Below, one piece after another: positions 35,172 through 45,504 of a DNA stretch of 64,000 bases. The stretch is from Chlorophyllum brunneum. Its lineage: Eukaryota; Basidiomycota; Agaricomycetes; Agaricales; Agaricaceae. Both the position numbers and the translations under genes were made by a program. How positions within the stretch are numbered: the stretch's first letter is position 1; each line of letters starts with the position of its first letter. The stretch lies in assembly GCA_963576785.1 (NCBI GenBank), contig OY756146.1:1178001-1242000 (forward strand), given 5' to 3'. The notes beneath the pieces were generated by a model that saw only the letters and a program-made list of their open reading frames with translations, made no database searches and was not told the origin of the DNA.

Positions 35172-37085
35172 AATATAAATAGATTCTTCGTTTTCGCGAT
35201 ATTCTGGCCCGGTTTTGTATTCTGTTTTACATGTCGATATCATGTCACCTGCTGGATTTATGACCGTCGTAGGATATATTATTCTGTTTCCCCCTGGTTC
35301 CAATCGTGATCGGCTGCTCGTATGAGTAAGTATCCCAAGCCTCGCTCTGGCGATGAAAACACCAACTGATTGTTATTTGTCTCACGCTCACTTGGCTCAA
35401 GGATATTTCCCCTTTCACCTGCTGCCTAATATGCAGAACAACCCGACAAGCCAGTACAGCGTGCAACACCCTTTGTATCCTACGAATTGGTCGAGCATGA
35501 GCATAATATTATCGAATGGCGTTTAACGAAACAGCCCACATACCCGACTAAAAGTAAGGTATAACCTGCCTGGAAGTCACTGCATGAGATGAACATGTGC
35601 GACCGTTCATATCGAAACATACCGGAAGTTTCAATGCTATGATTGTGTTTAAGGCCGAAACAACTACGAATTAAAGGCGACATGTATAATCACTGAAAGT
35701 ATTTCACGGAATGTGGACAGACATACCAGCAATGTAAAGATAGTAGTTGACACCTTACAGTAAACTTGTGAGCTAAACTAGTATACTCGGGCAAACGTAA
35801 GAATACACACCATCACGGAGTATGATTCTGGTGAGGCTTGAGCGGTTTACCCCCAGAGTGTCTGTTGATATAACATTTAGAATAACGTAGGTGAGCCAAA
35901 CCCTCAAACGCTGGCATACATGTTGATATGGCTTTGATAATCATCAATATTAGCATAGCTTAAAGTGAGAAAGTTGGGTCGCGTCTGTGTAAGTGGCTGA
36001 TGGGAAATAAAGGAGAGACGTACTCGCGTCAAGTCCTAGCCCAACGGAACCCAACCCTGCGAAGCGCATGTTCGAGCCCTCTGGAATGCACCCAAGCAGT
36101 TGAGGGAAGGGTGAGTTCTTAACTACGAAATTACATGAGAAAACAGCAGAGGAGAAAGAGGCTTAACTGGAACACTTACAGGTTACAGTATGTAGATAGA
36201 ATCCTAAAACAACTGGCATGGCGATATACGCTGCACCATAAACTGCGAAAAGGGCAAAAGCGGCCTTTCCCCTTCCATAGATGGCCCAGGTCCTGAGCGT
36301 GAATATCACTGTGGGGTGAAAGATGGCTGATGGTTACAGACATAATAGAACGAGATAATGGAAGACACTCACACTCGGAAGCAGCTAGAGACAAGACAAA
36401 CATCCCTGTGTAGAACACTTTAAGAATGGAGTATATAAGATAGAGGAAATGGGCCATACATGCAACATAATAGTATATTGATCTACATGAGTTCAGTGAT
36501 AGACCACGATCAAGTCCCCCTGTTGAGTCAAGTCAGTACAATTCAATAGCTCAAGCAGACAAGGGATAGCTTTACCAAGGATGATGAGAGGCACATCGAT
36601 AAAGGGAAGATATCGCGAGAAAAGGTAAAGGACTTTCATCGTATTCCAGGGTGACTTCCAGATTAAAGACACCTCCAGGTCGAATGTCAATAACCAGTCC
36701 AGTATCTTGTGGTGGCATCAAACCATTGGACATCGACACGGAGGGAGTAAACGCTCACCAATATAGTCAGAGCAGCAACTTGACTATGGTCAGTAAGTGG
36801 TCATAATTCGTTTTTTTTAGAAACCATACGCATACAACCCTAGATATGAGTTCAGGCCCGATTAGAGCTCAACAGACGAGGGATAACGCACATTAACGGT
36901 TCTTAATTCTTCAACACTACCTGTAAGGGTCTGAGCCAAATGGTCTGGTCCTTCCATACTGATCTGGCCGATAATTCGATTCTAGTTTGCTGCACCAATG
37001 AGTAGGTTGGCACGGGAGTAAAAACTGATAACTGGGTGCAACCCAGCACAGGAGGTAGGTCTGTTTATATCCCTTAGGCCATGGT
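34740..37085. repeat. Tandem segmental duplication, unit 1
   Basis: This unit holds the 3' third of the GT32 gene, a short spacer, a complete minus-strand DUF6533 gene and its upstream region. It corresponds to 37650-39690. Matching landmarks: CTTTCCATATCAT at 34747 and 37720, CATAATCAGTGGGA near 35033 and 37888, ACTGGCTTGTCGGGT (minus) in both 7TM genes, and GAGGTAGGTC...TTATATCCCT upstream of both. Confidence 0.8.
35245..36957 (-). CDS. DUF6533 seven-TM protein, copy A, multi-exon
   Basis: ATG 36957 (MEGPDHLAQTLTGSVEELRT) is followed by several short exons. The diagnostic block LDWLLTFDLEVSLIWKSPWN then TMKVLYLFSRYLPFIDVPLI is at about 36690-36590. RTWAIYGRGKAAFALFAVYG then AAYIAMPVVLGF is at about 36300-36190, and RRIQRVLHAVLACRVVLHIR is at about 35490-35410; the frame ends at 35245. 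These match the basidiomycete DUF6533 family, membrane proteins with a 7TM outline and no assigned ligand. Introns are about 50-60 bp with GTGAGT-like donors. Not every exon boundary could be fixed by eye. The gene reads toward the GT32 gene, tail to tail, with 74 bp between stops. Confidence 0.75.
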
Positions 37086-37649
37086 TGGTATTTTTGGATT
37101 TGAAGAAGTGGTGTTTAGTGAAAATTCGAGGATGGAACGGGAGCAGGGCTGGATGGGGTAAAACTCCGTCGTGATTCCGATGACCAGCCGATATCAGGGG
37201 TTGTTTTCTTCGCTGTGCGCAATTTGAAGGAAGATTATTGGTCGGTCGTCTTGAAAATTTCCCTCCGAAGGGTGGGAGCACTGGCCCCAGAATGTGCCCC
37301 TTCGACTGAACACATCAACAGATGGTTCATCGCTGTTCTAGCGTAAACGACCTGTGATCATGATGTATGTGATGGTTGAGGCTTTGAAGACTACAGAGAA
37401 ATAACAAGAATTGAGAATAGGTCAGTCGACTGGGCAACAGCAGCTCGATAGGACATTGGAAGAGCTTGACAACGGCATATCCTTTGTGGGCTCCATTACC
37501 TTCAGTCGGCGTGAATCCAACGTAGATCGGGATCAAAATGACACCACTACTTTCCGGTGTTCTGGTAATGGCACTTTTGAGGGTGGGCTTTGCATTTGAT
37601 GTCCGAGACGAAGAAAAAGCAAGCTTTGGAGCTCGTATACCGCTATAGC

Positions 37650-37930
37650 CATTTAATGGGAAGTGTGATGTTGTTGTTCATCTTCCATGCTTAGGATGAG
37701 CCGCCGCCATGAGGCCTTCCATATCATGTTCGCATCCAAACCATCAAGATTTGTCCCCGCAGACTGGACGGTGGAATTATCTCGTTACTAATAACAGTTC
37801 GCCATTCAAAATCTTACTTTCAGACTTGTGCTTCAGTAACAGTCGGCCGGAAGCCTGGATATAGTCATGCAATGGTGCATCCGCATAATCAGTGGGATTA
37901 TTACTATTTATCACAAGCCTAAATAAACAG
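37650..37930 (+). pseudogene. Relic of the GT32 glycosyltransferase 3' end
   Basis: Stretches such as GAGGCCTTCCATATCATGTT (37716), TTCGCCATTCAAAATCTTAC (37798) and GCATCCGCATAATCAGTGGG (37879) are clearly related to 34743-35045 in the intact gene, in the same order and strand. Frame is broken by indels and stops and the 5' two thirds are missing. It marks the left part of the duplicated unit. Confidence 0.8.
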
Positions 37931-37996
37931 TCGGTATGACCCCAGCTCCAATGATGAATCTGGTGGCCGAGTAGTATCCTCTCAAGCCGTAAATGA

Positions 37997-39568
37997 TCAT
38001 TTGGGTAAATGATCATCACTCCAATCTCTCCCTCTTCCCAAGTTATTCTGGGTCGAAGATGGTATATCCTGCCACATCTGCTGTCTGATATGCAGAACCA
38101 CCCGACAAGCCAGTATTTGGTGCACAACCCTTTGTATCCTATGGATTAGTTGGTTATACATGCTCCGCGTTGTTGTGATCAATTCACTACGCACCCGATC
38201 ATCAACAAGGTATAACCGTCCTGGAGAGAAAACATGAGACAAATCCGAGTAGGATCATACGAACATACCGGAAGTTTTAATGCTACAAATGTGCTCAAAG
38301 CGGAAAGAACTACAAACCGAAAGCCGCCGTATGTATCATAACCGTCGGTATTTCACATTTGTGGACATACCGACTATGTAGAAATAGTAGTTGACGCCTT
38401 CAGTGGGTCTGTGAGCGGAGATGATGACCATAACAACGTAAGAATACGCGCCATCACGGAATATGATCTTCGCGAGACTCGAGCGCTTTATTGGCAGAGC
38501 GTCTGTTGATATAAACATTCATAAGTGAGTAAAGTGATCCATGCGACATACACGTCCTTATGGCCTTGACAACCATGAGCATTAGCATACCTTGCGGTGG
38601 TATTATTATATTAATACTGGAAATTGTAAGGAACAGGATAAGAACATACACGCATCAAATGCCACCACAACACAGCTAATCGCCGCCACGAGTGTATTCG
38701 GACCCTTTGCAACGCACGCAGTGAGTTGAAGGAAAGGTGATGTCTCATCTACAGGCCTTGAGAAAAGACGAAGAGGGGGGACTGGATAGCCACTTACAGG
38801 TTACACGCCGCAGATAGAATATCAGAATGATAAACATGGCCGTATAAGCTGCGCCATAAGCTGTGAAAAGGCCAATGGCGGCTTTCCCCTTCCCCCAGAC
38901 AGCCCAAGTCCTGAGCGTAAATATTACTAGTAATATGAAGGGTTGGAAGTGGCTTTGAGGAAAGAAATGTGAGACAGAAACGCTTACTCACGTTCAGGAA
39001 CGGCCGGTCCCAAGGTAAATATACCTGAGCAACAAATTTTGAGAACGGCTCAGATAAAAATGGAAGAAGCGTGTCTTACATGCAGTATAACGCTCTATCA
39101 TCCTGCATGAGTTTACTGGCAGAACAGGATCGAGTCCCACTGTCGAGTTACATTAAGTTGATGTGGCTTCGTCCGGCAGGCAAGGTAGAGAGGCTCACCA
39201 GTAATAATGAGAGGCATGTCGATAAAAGGCATATATCGCGACAAAAGGTAAAGGACTTTGACCATATTCCAGGGTGACTTCCAGATTAAAGATACCTCCA
39301 GATCAAGCGTTAATAGCCAGTCCAGTATCTTTGTAGTGGCGTCAGATAATGTTCGGTCAACATAGAGGGAAGAAACACTCACCATTATAGTCATGGCAGC
39401 AACTTGACGACAGTAAACAGGTGGTTATAAGATGATTGGGACCATACTTACGCATGAAAGACTAGGGATCGAATCATTATTCGATGCTTCAAATTTGACA
39501 AACAAGGAATAACCCACATTAACGACCCTCAATGCTTCGACACCGGTCACCAGCTCTGGGGCTTCCAT
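37997..39568 (-). CDS. DUF6533 seven-TM protein, copy B, multi-exon
   Basis: ATG 39568 (MEAPELVTGVEALRVVN) leads to the same exon series as copy A. Landmarks are ILDWLLTLDLEVSLIWKSPW followed by NMVKVLYLLSRYMPFIDMPL (about 39345-39200), LRTWAVWGKGKAAIGLFTAY (about 38910-38840), RPVDETSPFLQLTACVAKGP (38760-38700), an IFRDG block (about 38450) and RIQRVVHQILACRVVLHIRQ (about 38135-38080). Conserved residues are retained, so the copy may be functional, but I could not confirm every splice site and some C-terminal exons look weaker than in copy A. Alternative upstream ATG 39652 is in frame. Confidence 0.7.
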
Positions 39569-39690
39569 GCTGTCCTGGCCCGTAGTTTGGCTCTGCGCGG
39601 CTGAATTGGTAACCGATCCACGAAATAGGGTCGATGACCGGCTGCAGCCCAAGAGGTAGGTCAGCTTATATCCCTTTCTTCACGGCGCCA

Positions 39691-41211
39691 TCACAAAGTA
39701 TTTCGGGATACCAAGTGATGCATCATGTTCGGGGCCCCTATCAGTGAGACCGGAGTGCTCAAACTCCACGGTGAAATCAGTATTATGATATCCACCGGAG
39801 CGTCCGTTCAGTGGGTTGAACTAGAAGTGCCGTAGTAATAGTTCAACATTGGAGAACATGAAATGAATCAAGAATAGATTAATGTGTACATCTCAGCACC
39901 CTCTATATGGTCCTACGCCTTGTGGAGACCTTATGCTCTCTTTAAGGAAACTAGGTCTCGTCGCCCCGCTGACCGACCTGGGGGTTGCTACCAGCGTCAA
40001 AACTGCTGACCCGCTATTACTGTTGACCCGCTATCCTGTCTCGCTGACGTATTGTCCACTTGGTCCTGATAGAACTCCATATGACGATTGTCCACCTATA
40101 TGCCCCTTGCTGCCATTGAATCCACTGCCTCTGGTGCCCACTGTTTGAGCTCCACCGACCACAAAATTGTGATACACCAACATGCATCAACCCTCCCCCC
40201 TCTCTCCAGAAATCAGATGCTGCTACCTATAGATTTAGTGGAAGTGACTTGCCGCACCACTTTGCACCTATACCGTGGCTCACTGGCGTAAAGAGCTGCT
40301 ACTGCCTGGATGCTTCCTCTTTACCCTCAACATTTTAGTTTAGTTTTATTTCTCTCCCTTGCCTGTTAACTAGGTTTTTGCTTAGGACACATCTAGTCAT
40401 ACTGACATATACACAAGTGTCTCCTGGTGCCCGTGCCGGATGTCCAGTCAAAAGGAAGTCTTGGTGATGGGCAGCCATCCACGCTTGGCATGAGCTTACA
40501 CACCCATTGATTCTATAGACTGGCCCATCATGTGGAACAGGGGTTGATCCGACTGTGGTTTGCGGAACAAGTTGGGACACCTATTGAACGGCCGGTTGTA
40601 TTCCCTGATTTCCCCAAATCGCACCAGGGCTATGTTTTCCAGTTTGTTACAAGGAGAGTAATCAGACCTGGAAGTTCTCACACAAGGGTGTAGAGGATGT
40701 ATGAAGGTAACATAATAATCATGATTTGGGGCTCTGCCGAGTTTCCAGACCATCCTTATAATGTTGACGAAGCAAGTTGTTTTCCTAAACTGCAACTCTC
40801 GGCGTGCATTGTCCATCCTGTCCTGGGATCACTCGCGCGGCAGATGCTCCGGAACCATAGAATTTTCACAGTTGTGGGCTCTGAGGGATAGACACCCGTT
40901 GTAAACGCCCACCACTGTTAAGTAATCCTGCATTGTAGAGATTCCGTTGCTGCTCTTGACCATGGCAAGCCGGGTTCATGTGTTTAACAGGAAGTTGCTT
41001 CTTCCATTTGACCACATACATGATGGAACTTGGTTGGATCGAAGTATAGGGAATACAAACAGGAATGTCCATGGGTTTGGGGTTGGTTTCTTGGTTTCCT
41101 TTCGCGAGGTATATAGGCCCTCGTTCATGTGCAGGTTTCCGTCGTAATAAAATACCGCTTGAATAGAGTAGGCAGGAGGTGATCATCAGATAGATTTTCG
41201 CGTCGTCTTCC
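39691..41211. other. Intergenic, no gene recognised
   Basis: An 88-codon plus frame at 39882-40148 is Leu/Pro-rich and has no motif; other frames are short. The minus frame 41294-40866 overlaps the MAK5 3' end and is a shadow. Confidence 0.4.
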
Positions 41212-44200
41212 TTAAATAGGGCCCCCACTGCACTCCATGGTCTCACTAGCTCTCTCTTCCTCAACTTCTTCCGCCCGTATGTCTGCGTTTCCATTTTTGC
41301 TTTGTGGCGCCTTTGACTTCGCCTTTGTTTTCTTAGCCTTCTTCAATATTAATTCGCTTCCAGCTTCTGCCTTCTTGAGCCCAAGCAGCGCCTCGTGGGC
41401 TATGGGACCACGATCCGCGTCAGTAAACGAGCTCCATGGATTCCGACTCCGGAACTTACTTTCTCCAGCTAAGAGGTCATCCACGATAGGTCGAATGCCG
41501 GAGGTGATGTACCGTGTTGATACGCCCTTCGCGACGAGGGGCTGGGCAAGCATCTCCTTCAGCTGAGTTTTGAGTGCAGAAGCCTTGGATTCGGCTACTT
41601 TGCGTTGTCTGGTCGGCATGTCTGAGTCACTGGAAACGGGAAAACGGATGAGCGAATTGGGCTATTGCCGTATGGCGAGGGGCCAGTTGAAAGTGGTGGG
41701 TTGAAGGGGGTGTAGGAGGGGTAAGAAGAAAGAAAGAAAGAACGAAGCAAGTATGGAAAGCCTGAAAAGAGGGATGGGAGCCTGACCTCATGTAATCCGA
41801 GTCTAAGTCAACACCTAGTGCCTCCGCAGTCTCTTTCATCCAATTCTTTTCGTAATTCGCCTTCTTGACTTTATGCTGACTTTGATCAATCAGCCTCGCG
41901 ATGTGGACTCGTGCCTTGAGCTTATCCAACAGACTGAGTTCGATCGAAAGCTCAGGGATCCCGCTCTCATCTGCATCAACGTAGGAACTCAGGTTCTTGA
42001 AGCAGGACAAAAATAGACCCACCTCGAGACAAACTACCCATAAGTGCCTTGACGACCCTCCGTTCATCAGGTCCGATCATGAGCATGCTGAATCCCTTGT
42101 TCATAGCACGGGCCGTACGTCCACTGCGGTGAATGTATGTATCTGCTGTACGGGGAATTTGGAAATGGATAACATGGTCAACGGCAGGGATATCAAGACC
42201 TCGAGCAGCGATATCTGTCGCCAGCAGGACAGAATCGGGTATTAGCTTGAATCTACACACATAAGGCGTACGGATGAGCCACAAGGCAAATTTTCTGACG
42301 GGAGAGCACAAACCGGTCGAGATTCTTGAGTCTTTGCCGCTGTTCGAGCTGTGAATGCAGTGGGAAGGCTTTTACGTCCAGGAGTTCGAGGAGTGGCATC
42401 AGACGCCTGATGCCGTCGATAGAAGAGAGGAAAACGAGAGAGCGGCCGGGGTGTCTAAGGAGGAAGTAGTAAAGGTAGACATCCTGTTGAGTCTGTGCGT
42501 TAGTGCCGAGTTTTGAAGAGGGGATTTAGAGAGGTTGTATTACCTTGTCATTCATCAAGCATTCAATTTTGGCCTCTTGTAAGGTAGACACAACCTTGCC
42601 TTCGGGACTCAGGTCGATTATTTCTGGTTCGGGGTCGCGGAAGTCGAGTCGCAGTAGGAGGTCGTCTTCCATGCATGTGAATACCGAGTGTCACGTCCAC
42701 AGATATTGATGAAGTGAGGGCACACCTAATGTACTAGCAGGCCTATCGTCCTTATTTTTCCGTTTCGTATGGGGTTTGGGCCGTGAACGTTTCTTGAGGT
42801 TACGTTGGAGGTCTTTGCTGAGGGTGGCTGATAGCACAAATGTTTGCAAGCCGTCTGATATGTGGGGTTTCTGCTCATCCTCGATTGTGTCGACAATCAT
42901 GGCATCGTATTCGGTTGGAATTTCGTCATCCCTGCAAGAAGCTGGGCTGAGTTCGTACCCGAATGAAGAGCAGGAATATTTACTTGGTTTCACGGAGGGT
43001 GAGACGAAGGATATTTTCCAATTCGGCGAAGTGACCAGTCTCGATCATGCGGTCAGCTTCATCAAGCACGAGGAATCGAAGACTCTTAATCTCCTTGGCC
43101 AAATTATCATCCTTGACGGATTCGGTCAGCACCAAGGATAAAGGATAATAAGCTTCGCCATACATCGTTCATTATGTCCCATAATCGACCAGGCGTAGCC
43201 ACAAGGACGTCCACACCCCTATCCAAGATCCGACGCTGCTTCTGGCTCGACACCCCACCCACGATCGCAGCTACACTGACATGAGGCGGAGGCTTTTTAG
43301 TTGGGGGGTTGGGCGTGGGTTCTTCCTTCTGAATACCCTTCCCTTTTCCCTTACCCTTGGTTCTTTTGCCCTCCCCACCATCGTTCTCCATCCCCGGTCG
43401 TGGAGCGTCTGTCTCAACGGGGTTGAGGCATTCGTTCAGGTGTGACGAGACCTGTAGGGCAAGCTCACGAGTAGGAGCGAGTATTAGCGATCGTACCGGT
43501 CGCCGTCTATCTGGATGGGGCTGGGGTTGGGATAAGAGGTGGTGGAGAATAGGAAGGCCGTAAGCCAGCGTTTTCCCGGAACCCTGCCAAGAATGTAAGT
43601 TCAAAGGGTTCACAAAGGTGAGCAAGGTGAGCAAGGCGAACAGTTTGGGCAACGCCAATAACGTCTCTGCCTCTTGAAGCGGCTGGGATAACGACTGCTT
43701 GAATAGGTGTGGGACTATTGAAGCCCTTTTTGTGAAGTACATGCATGAGTTGTGGGTGTAACGAGTGTGAAGCCCATTCCGGTAGGAGTGTTACTGAGCG
43801 TGGCGTCAAGTCAAGGTAGGAGCGGATGCTGATAACCCTCACAATCAAATGGCAGAGTGTCTGGTGAAGATGTTTCCTGTATATCGTCCTCCATGTTGTC
43901 TTCGGTGTTCCTCTCCTCTAAGACTTCTCGTGACGAGCTCTCAGGTTTGTCCGATTTGACCTGGGTGAAATCTACATTAGTTTCTGGCTTCGAAATCATA
44001 CCAGAGGGCTCACTGACACAGAACTTGGCAATCCTGCCACCATCGGTCATCTCATAGACAACCTCAACATCGTCGACTTCCTCCAGCTCGAGGATGCCAT
44101 CATCACCACCAAGCCCAGTCTCCAGTGGTCGCCGGCTTTTCTTCCAAGGTAGTTCTTCTGCTGTGCGTTGAATTCTTGGCTTTTTACCAGCATCATGTCT

Positions 44201-44248
44201 TGCGCTACTCTTTCGCTTCAGAGGTTTGTTTTTCTCGGGCATACCCAT
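41212..44248 (-). CDS. MAK5: MAK5/DDX24-type DEAD-box helicase of 60S ribosome biogenesis, 10 exons
   Basis: Exons 44248-43843, 43793-43642, 43583-43164, 43111-42984, 42931-42726, 42665-42544, 42483-42314, 42252-42023, 41970-41787 and 41629-41212 sum to 812 codons with all phases consistent. N-terminus: KRKS-rich with [20 protein letters not shown]. Helicase motifs: [28 protein letters not shown] (Walker A, across an intron), [84 protein letters not shown] and [11 protein letters not shown]. The [20 protein letters not shown] insert and the C-terminal [20 protein letters not shown] are hallmarks of Mak5. It acts in the nucleolus on pre-60S particles. The region between motifs Ia and Ib has a Lys/Gly-rich insert ([16 protein letters not shown]). 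Confidence 0.95.
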
Positions 44249-44433
44249 AATCCTGTTGTACACGACAGAGGAGACGATGAAAATGTTGAGGGCACCGGTA
44301 AAACACTTAGTTGCCGGAAGCAAGATAATCCCACGGCCCCTCGATCGAGGGGGCGGATCTTGCGCTAAACTCGCGAAATCAGTTCATCGTAATTACAGCA
44401 GGCCCACAACCAAAACGAACTCGACGTTTGAAC

Positions 44434-44694
44434 ATGGGATGCCAAAGAGGAGCTGGCTTTCCTCTTTCTCTTCAGCAGCTCAGTTCGTCACATCCACCAG
44501 CGAGCATGTCTCCTGCCGTCCGTAGCAAACGTATGGAGAGTTCACCGTGTCTAACGGCGTCCTCTTTACTTACGAGTTCTTACCCACCACACAAACACGC
44601 ACAAGAGGGCTCAGAAAAGCGCATCTTGCCTGCCTTTCGCCGTTCCTCCCAAGCCCAATCAAAACCTCCTGAATTCAAACGGAGCCCTGGATAG
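44434..44694 (+). CDS. Weak candidate small basic protein, divergent from MAK5
   Basis: An 86-codon frame with Ser/Pro/Lys-rich composition (YPPHKHAQEGSEKRILPAFR). A phase-correct alternative starts at ATG 44439 (MPKRSWLSSFSSAAQFVTST) and splices GTAGCA...TACGAG into the same frame near 44577. More exon-like pieces follow to about 45100: an open stretch with FESDDFPFWHWRQQLHDLK and a clean intron (GTAAGT near 44952, TAATACAG near 45012) before GSSEPPPEKLGQLLRTPNRA. I could not join them into one frame, so this may be a pseudogene or an unrecognised multi-exon gene. Confidence 0.3.
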   Translation: MGCQRGAGFPLSLQQLSSSHPPASMSPAVRSKRMESSPCLTASSLLTSSYPPHKHAQEGSEKRILPAFRRSSQAQSKPPEFKRSPG

Positions 44695-45504
44695 CTCTGG
44701 TACACACTCCGATACACCGCACGAGAGCGCAGGTCATCCACCAGAAAGATCCAGATCCGTTCGAATCCGACAACCGCGGGGGGACTATCCTCATAATTAT
44801 CCAGGGGATCGCAATTCATCTCGGCGCACCTGTCACATCCTCATATAATGAATAGGCATCTTTGAGTCAGACGACTTCCCCTTCTGGCACTGGCGTCAGC
44901 AACTACATGACTTGAAGAATACACCGAACCCGGACACAGGATAGGCAAAGTGTAAGTAAGCGATACCTATCTAACGTTTTCTTTACTGATGTCATTACCC
45001 TGATAATACAGGCAGCAGCGAACCACCACCAGAAAAGCTTGGGCAACTTCTCCGCACACCGAACCGAGCATCTACCCAAGGCTCCGGCTCAGTCTGACGG
45101 CACTCAAACCGAACCTCAACCCTGGTCGGAGTCCCAGTCTCCATGGTTGGCTCTATGAAACAATGTTTGTCCCTGGAAGAGATGTTTAATACATATTGGG
45201 GTGTCCACAGCCTCAGGCGTAAAACCAACAGGAACAGACGTAGTGCCATTTCATCGTCCACTTTCCTTGGATGTATATATATTATGTGTCGCTCGTCTAC
45301 TGGTGCGTGATGGGCGTTTATTACAATATCAGGCAGTAGTGTCCAAGAAAATGAACTGGTAACAAAACGAAAACAAGCATGGAGGTGAAATGCGGTGAAT
45401 TCCGGTAAAGAGGTGTTCCAACAAGAACAGATATGCGCGTGGTACTTACAGGAAAGTGCAAATGAGTTGTAAATCTAGCATAGGGGTAAAAGGCTATACA
45501 CCCC
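44695..45504. other. Exon-like pieces and intergenic DNA
   Basis: Holds the unjoined pieces described for the 44434 gene, then the 3' flank of the MFS transporter gene. No other feature. Confidence 0.35.

Larger units (their letters stand above)
37650..39690. repeat. Tandem segmental duplication, unit 2
   Basis: Contains the GT32 relic and the second DUF6533 gene in the same arrangement as unit 1, with moderate divergence. The repeat seems to end just upstream of the 7TM gene, where both copies share GAGGTAGGTC...TTATATCCCT (37050 and 39650). Confidence 0.75.

Noticed and set aside
36029..36095. Possible tRNA gene: A-box-like TAGCCCAACGG and B-box-like GTTCGAGCC
   Set aside because: The boxes are too close (33 nt) and no acceptor or T-stem pairing forms; on the minus strand the bases encode the LGLDA-ending exon of DUF6533 copy A.
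41699..41760. GAAA repeats
   Set aside because: Within a MAK5 intron; simple pyrimidine tract of the splice region on the minus strand.
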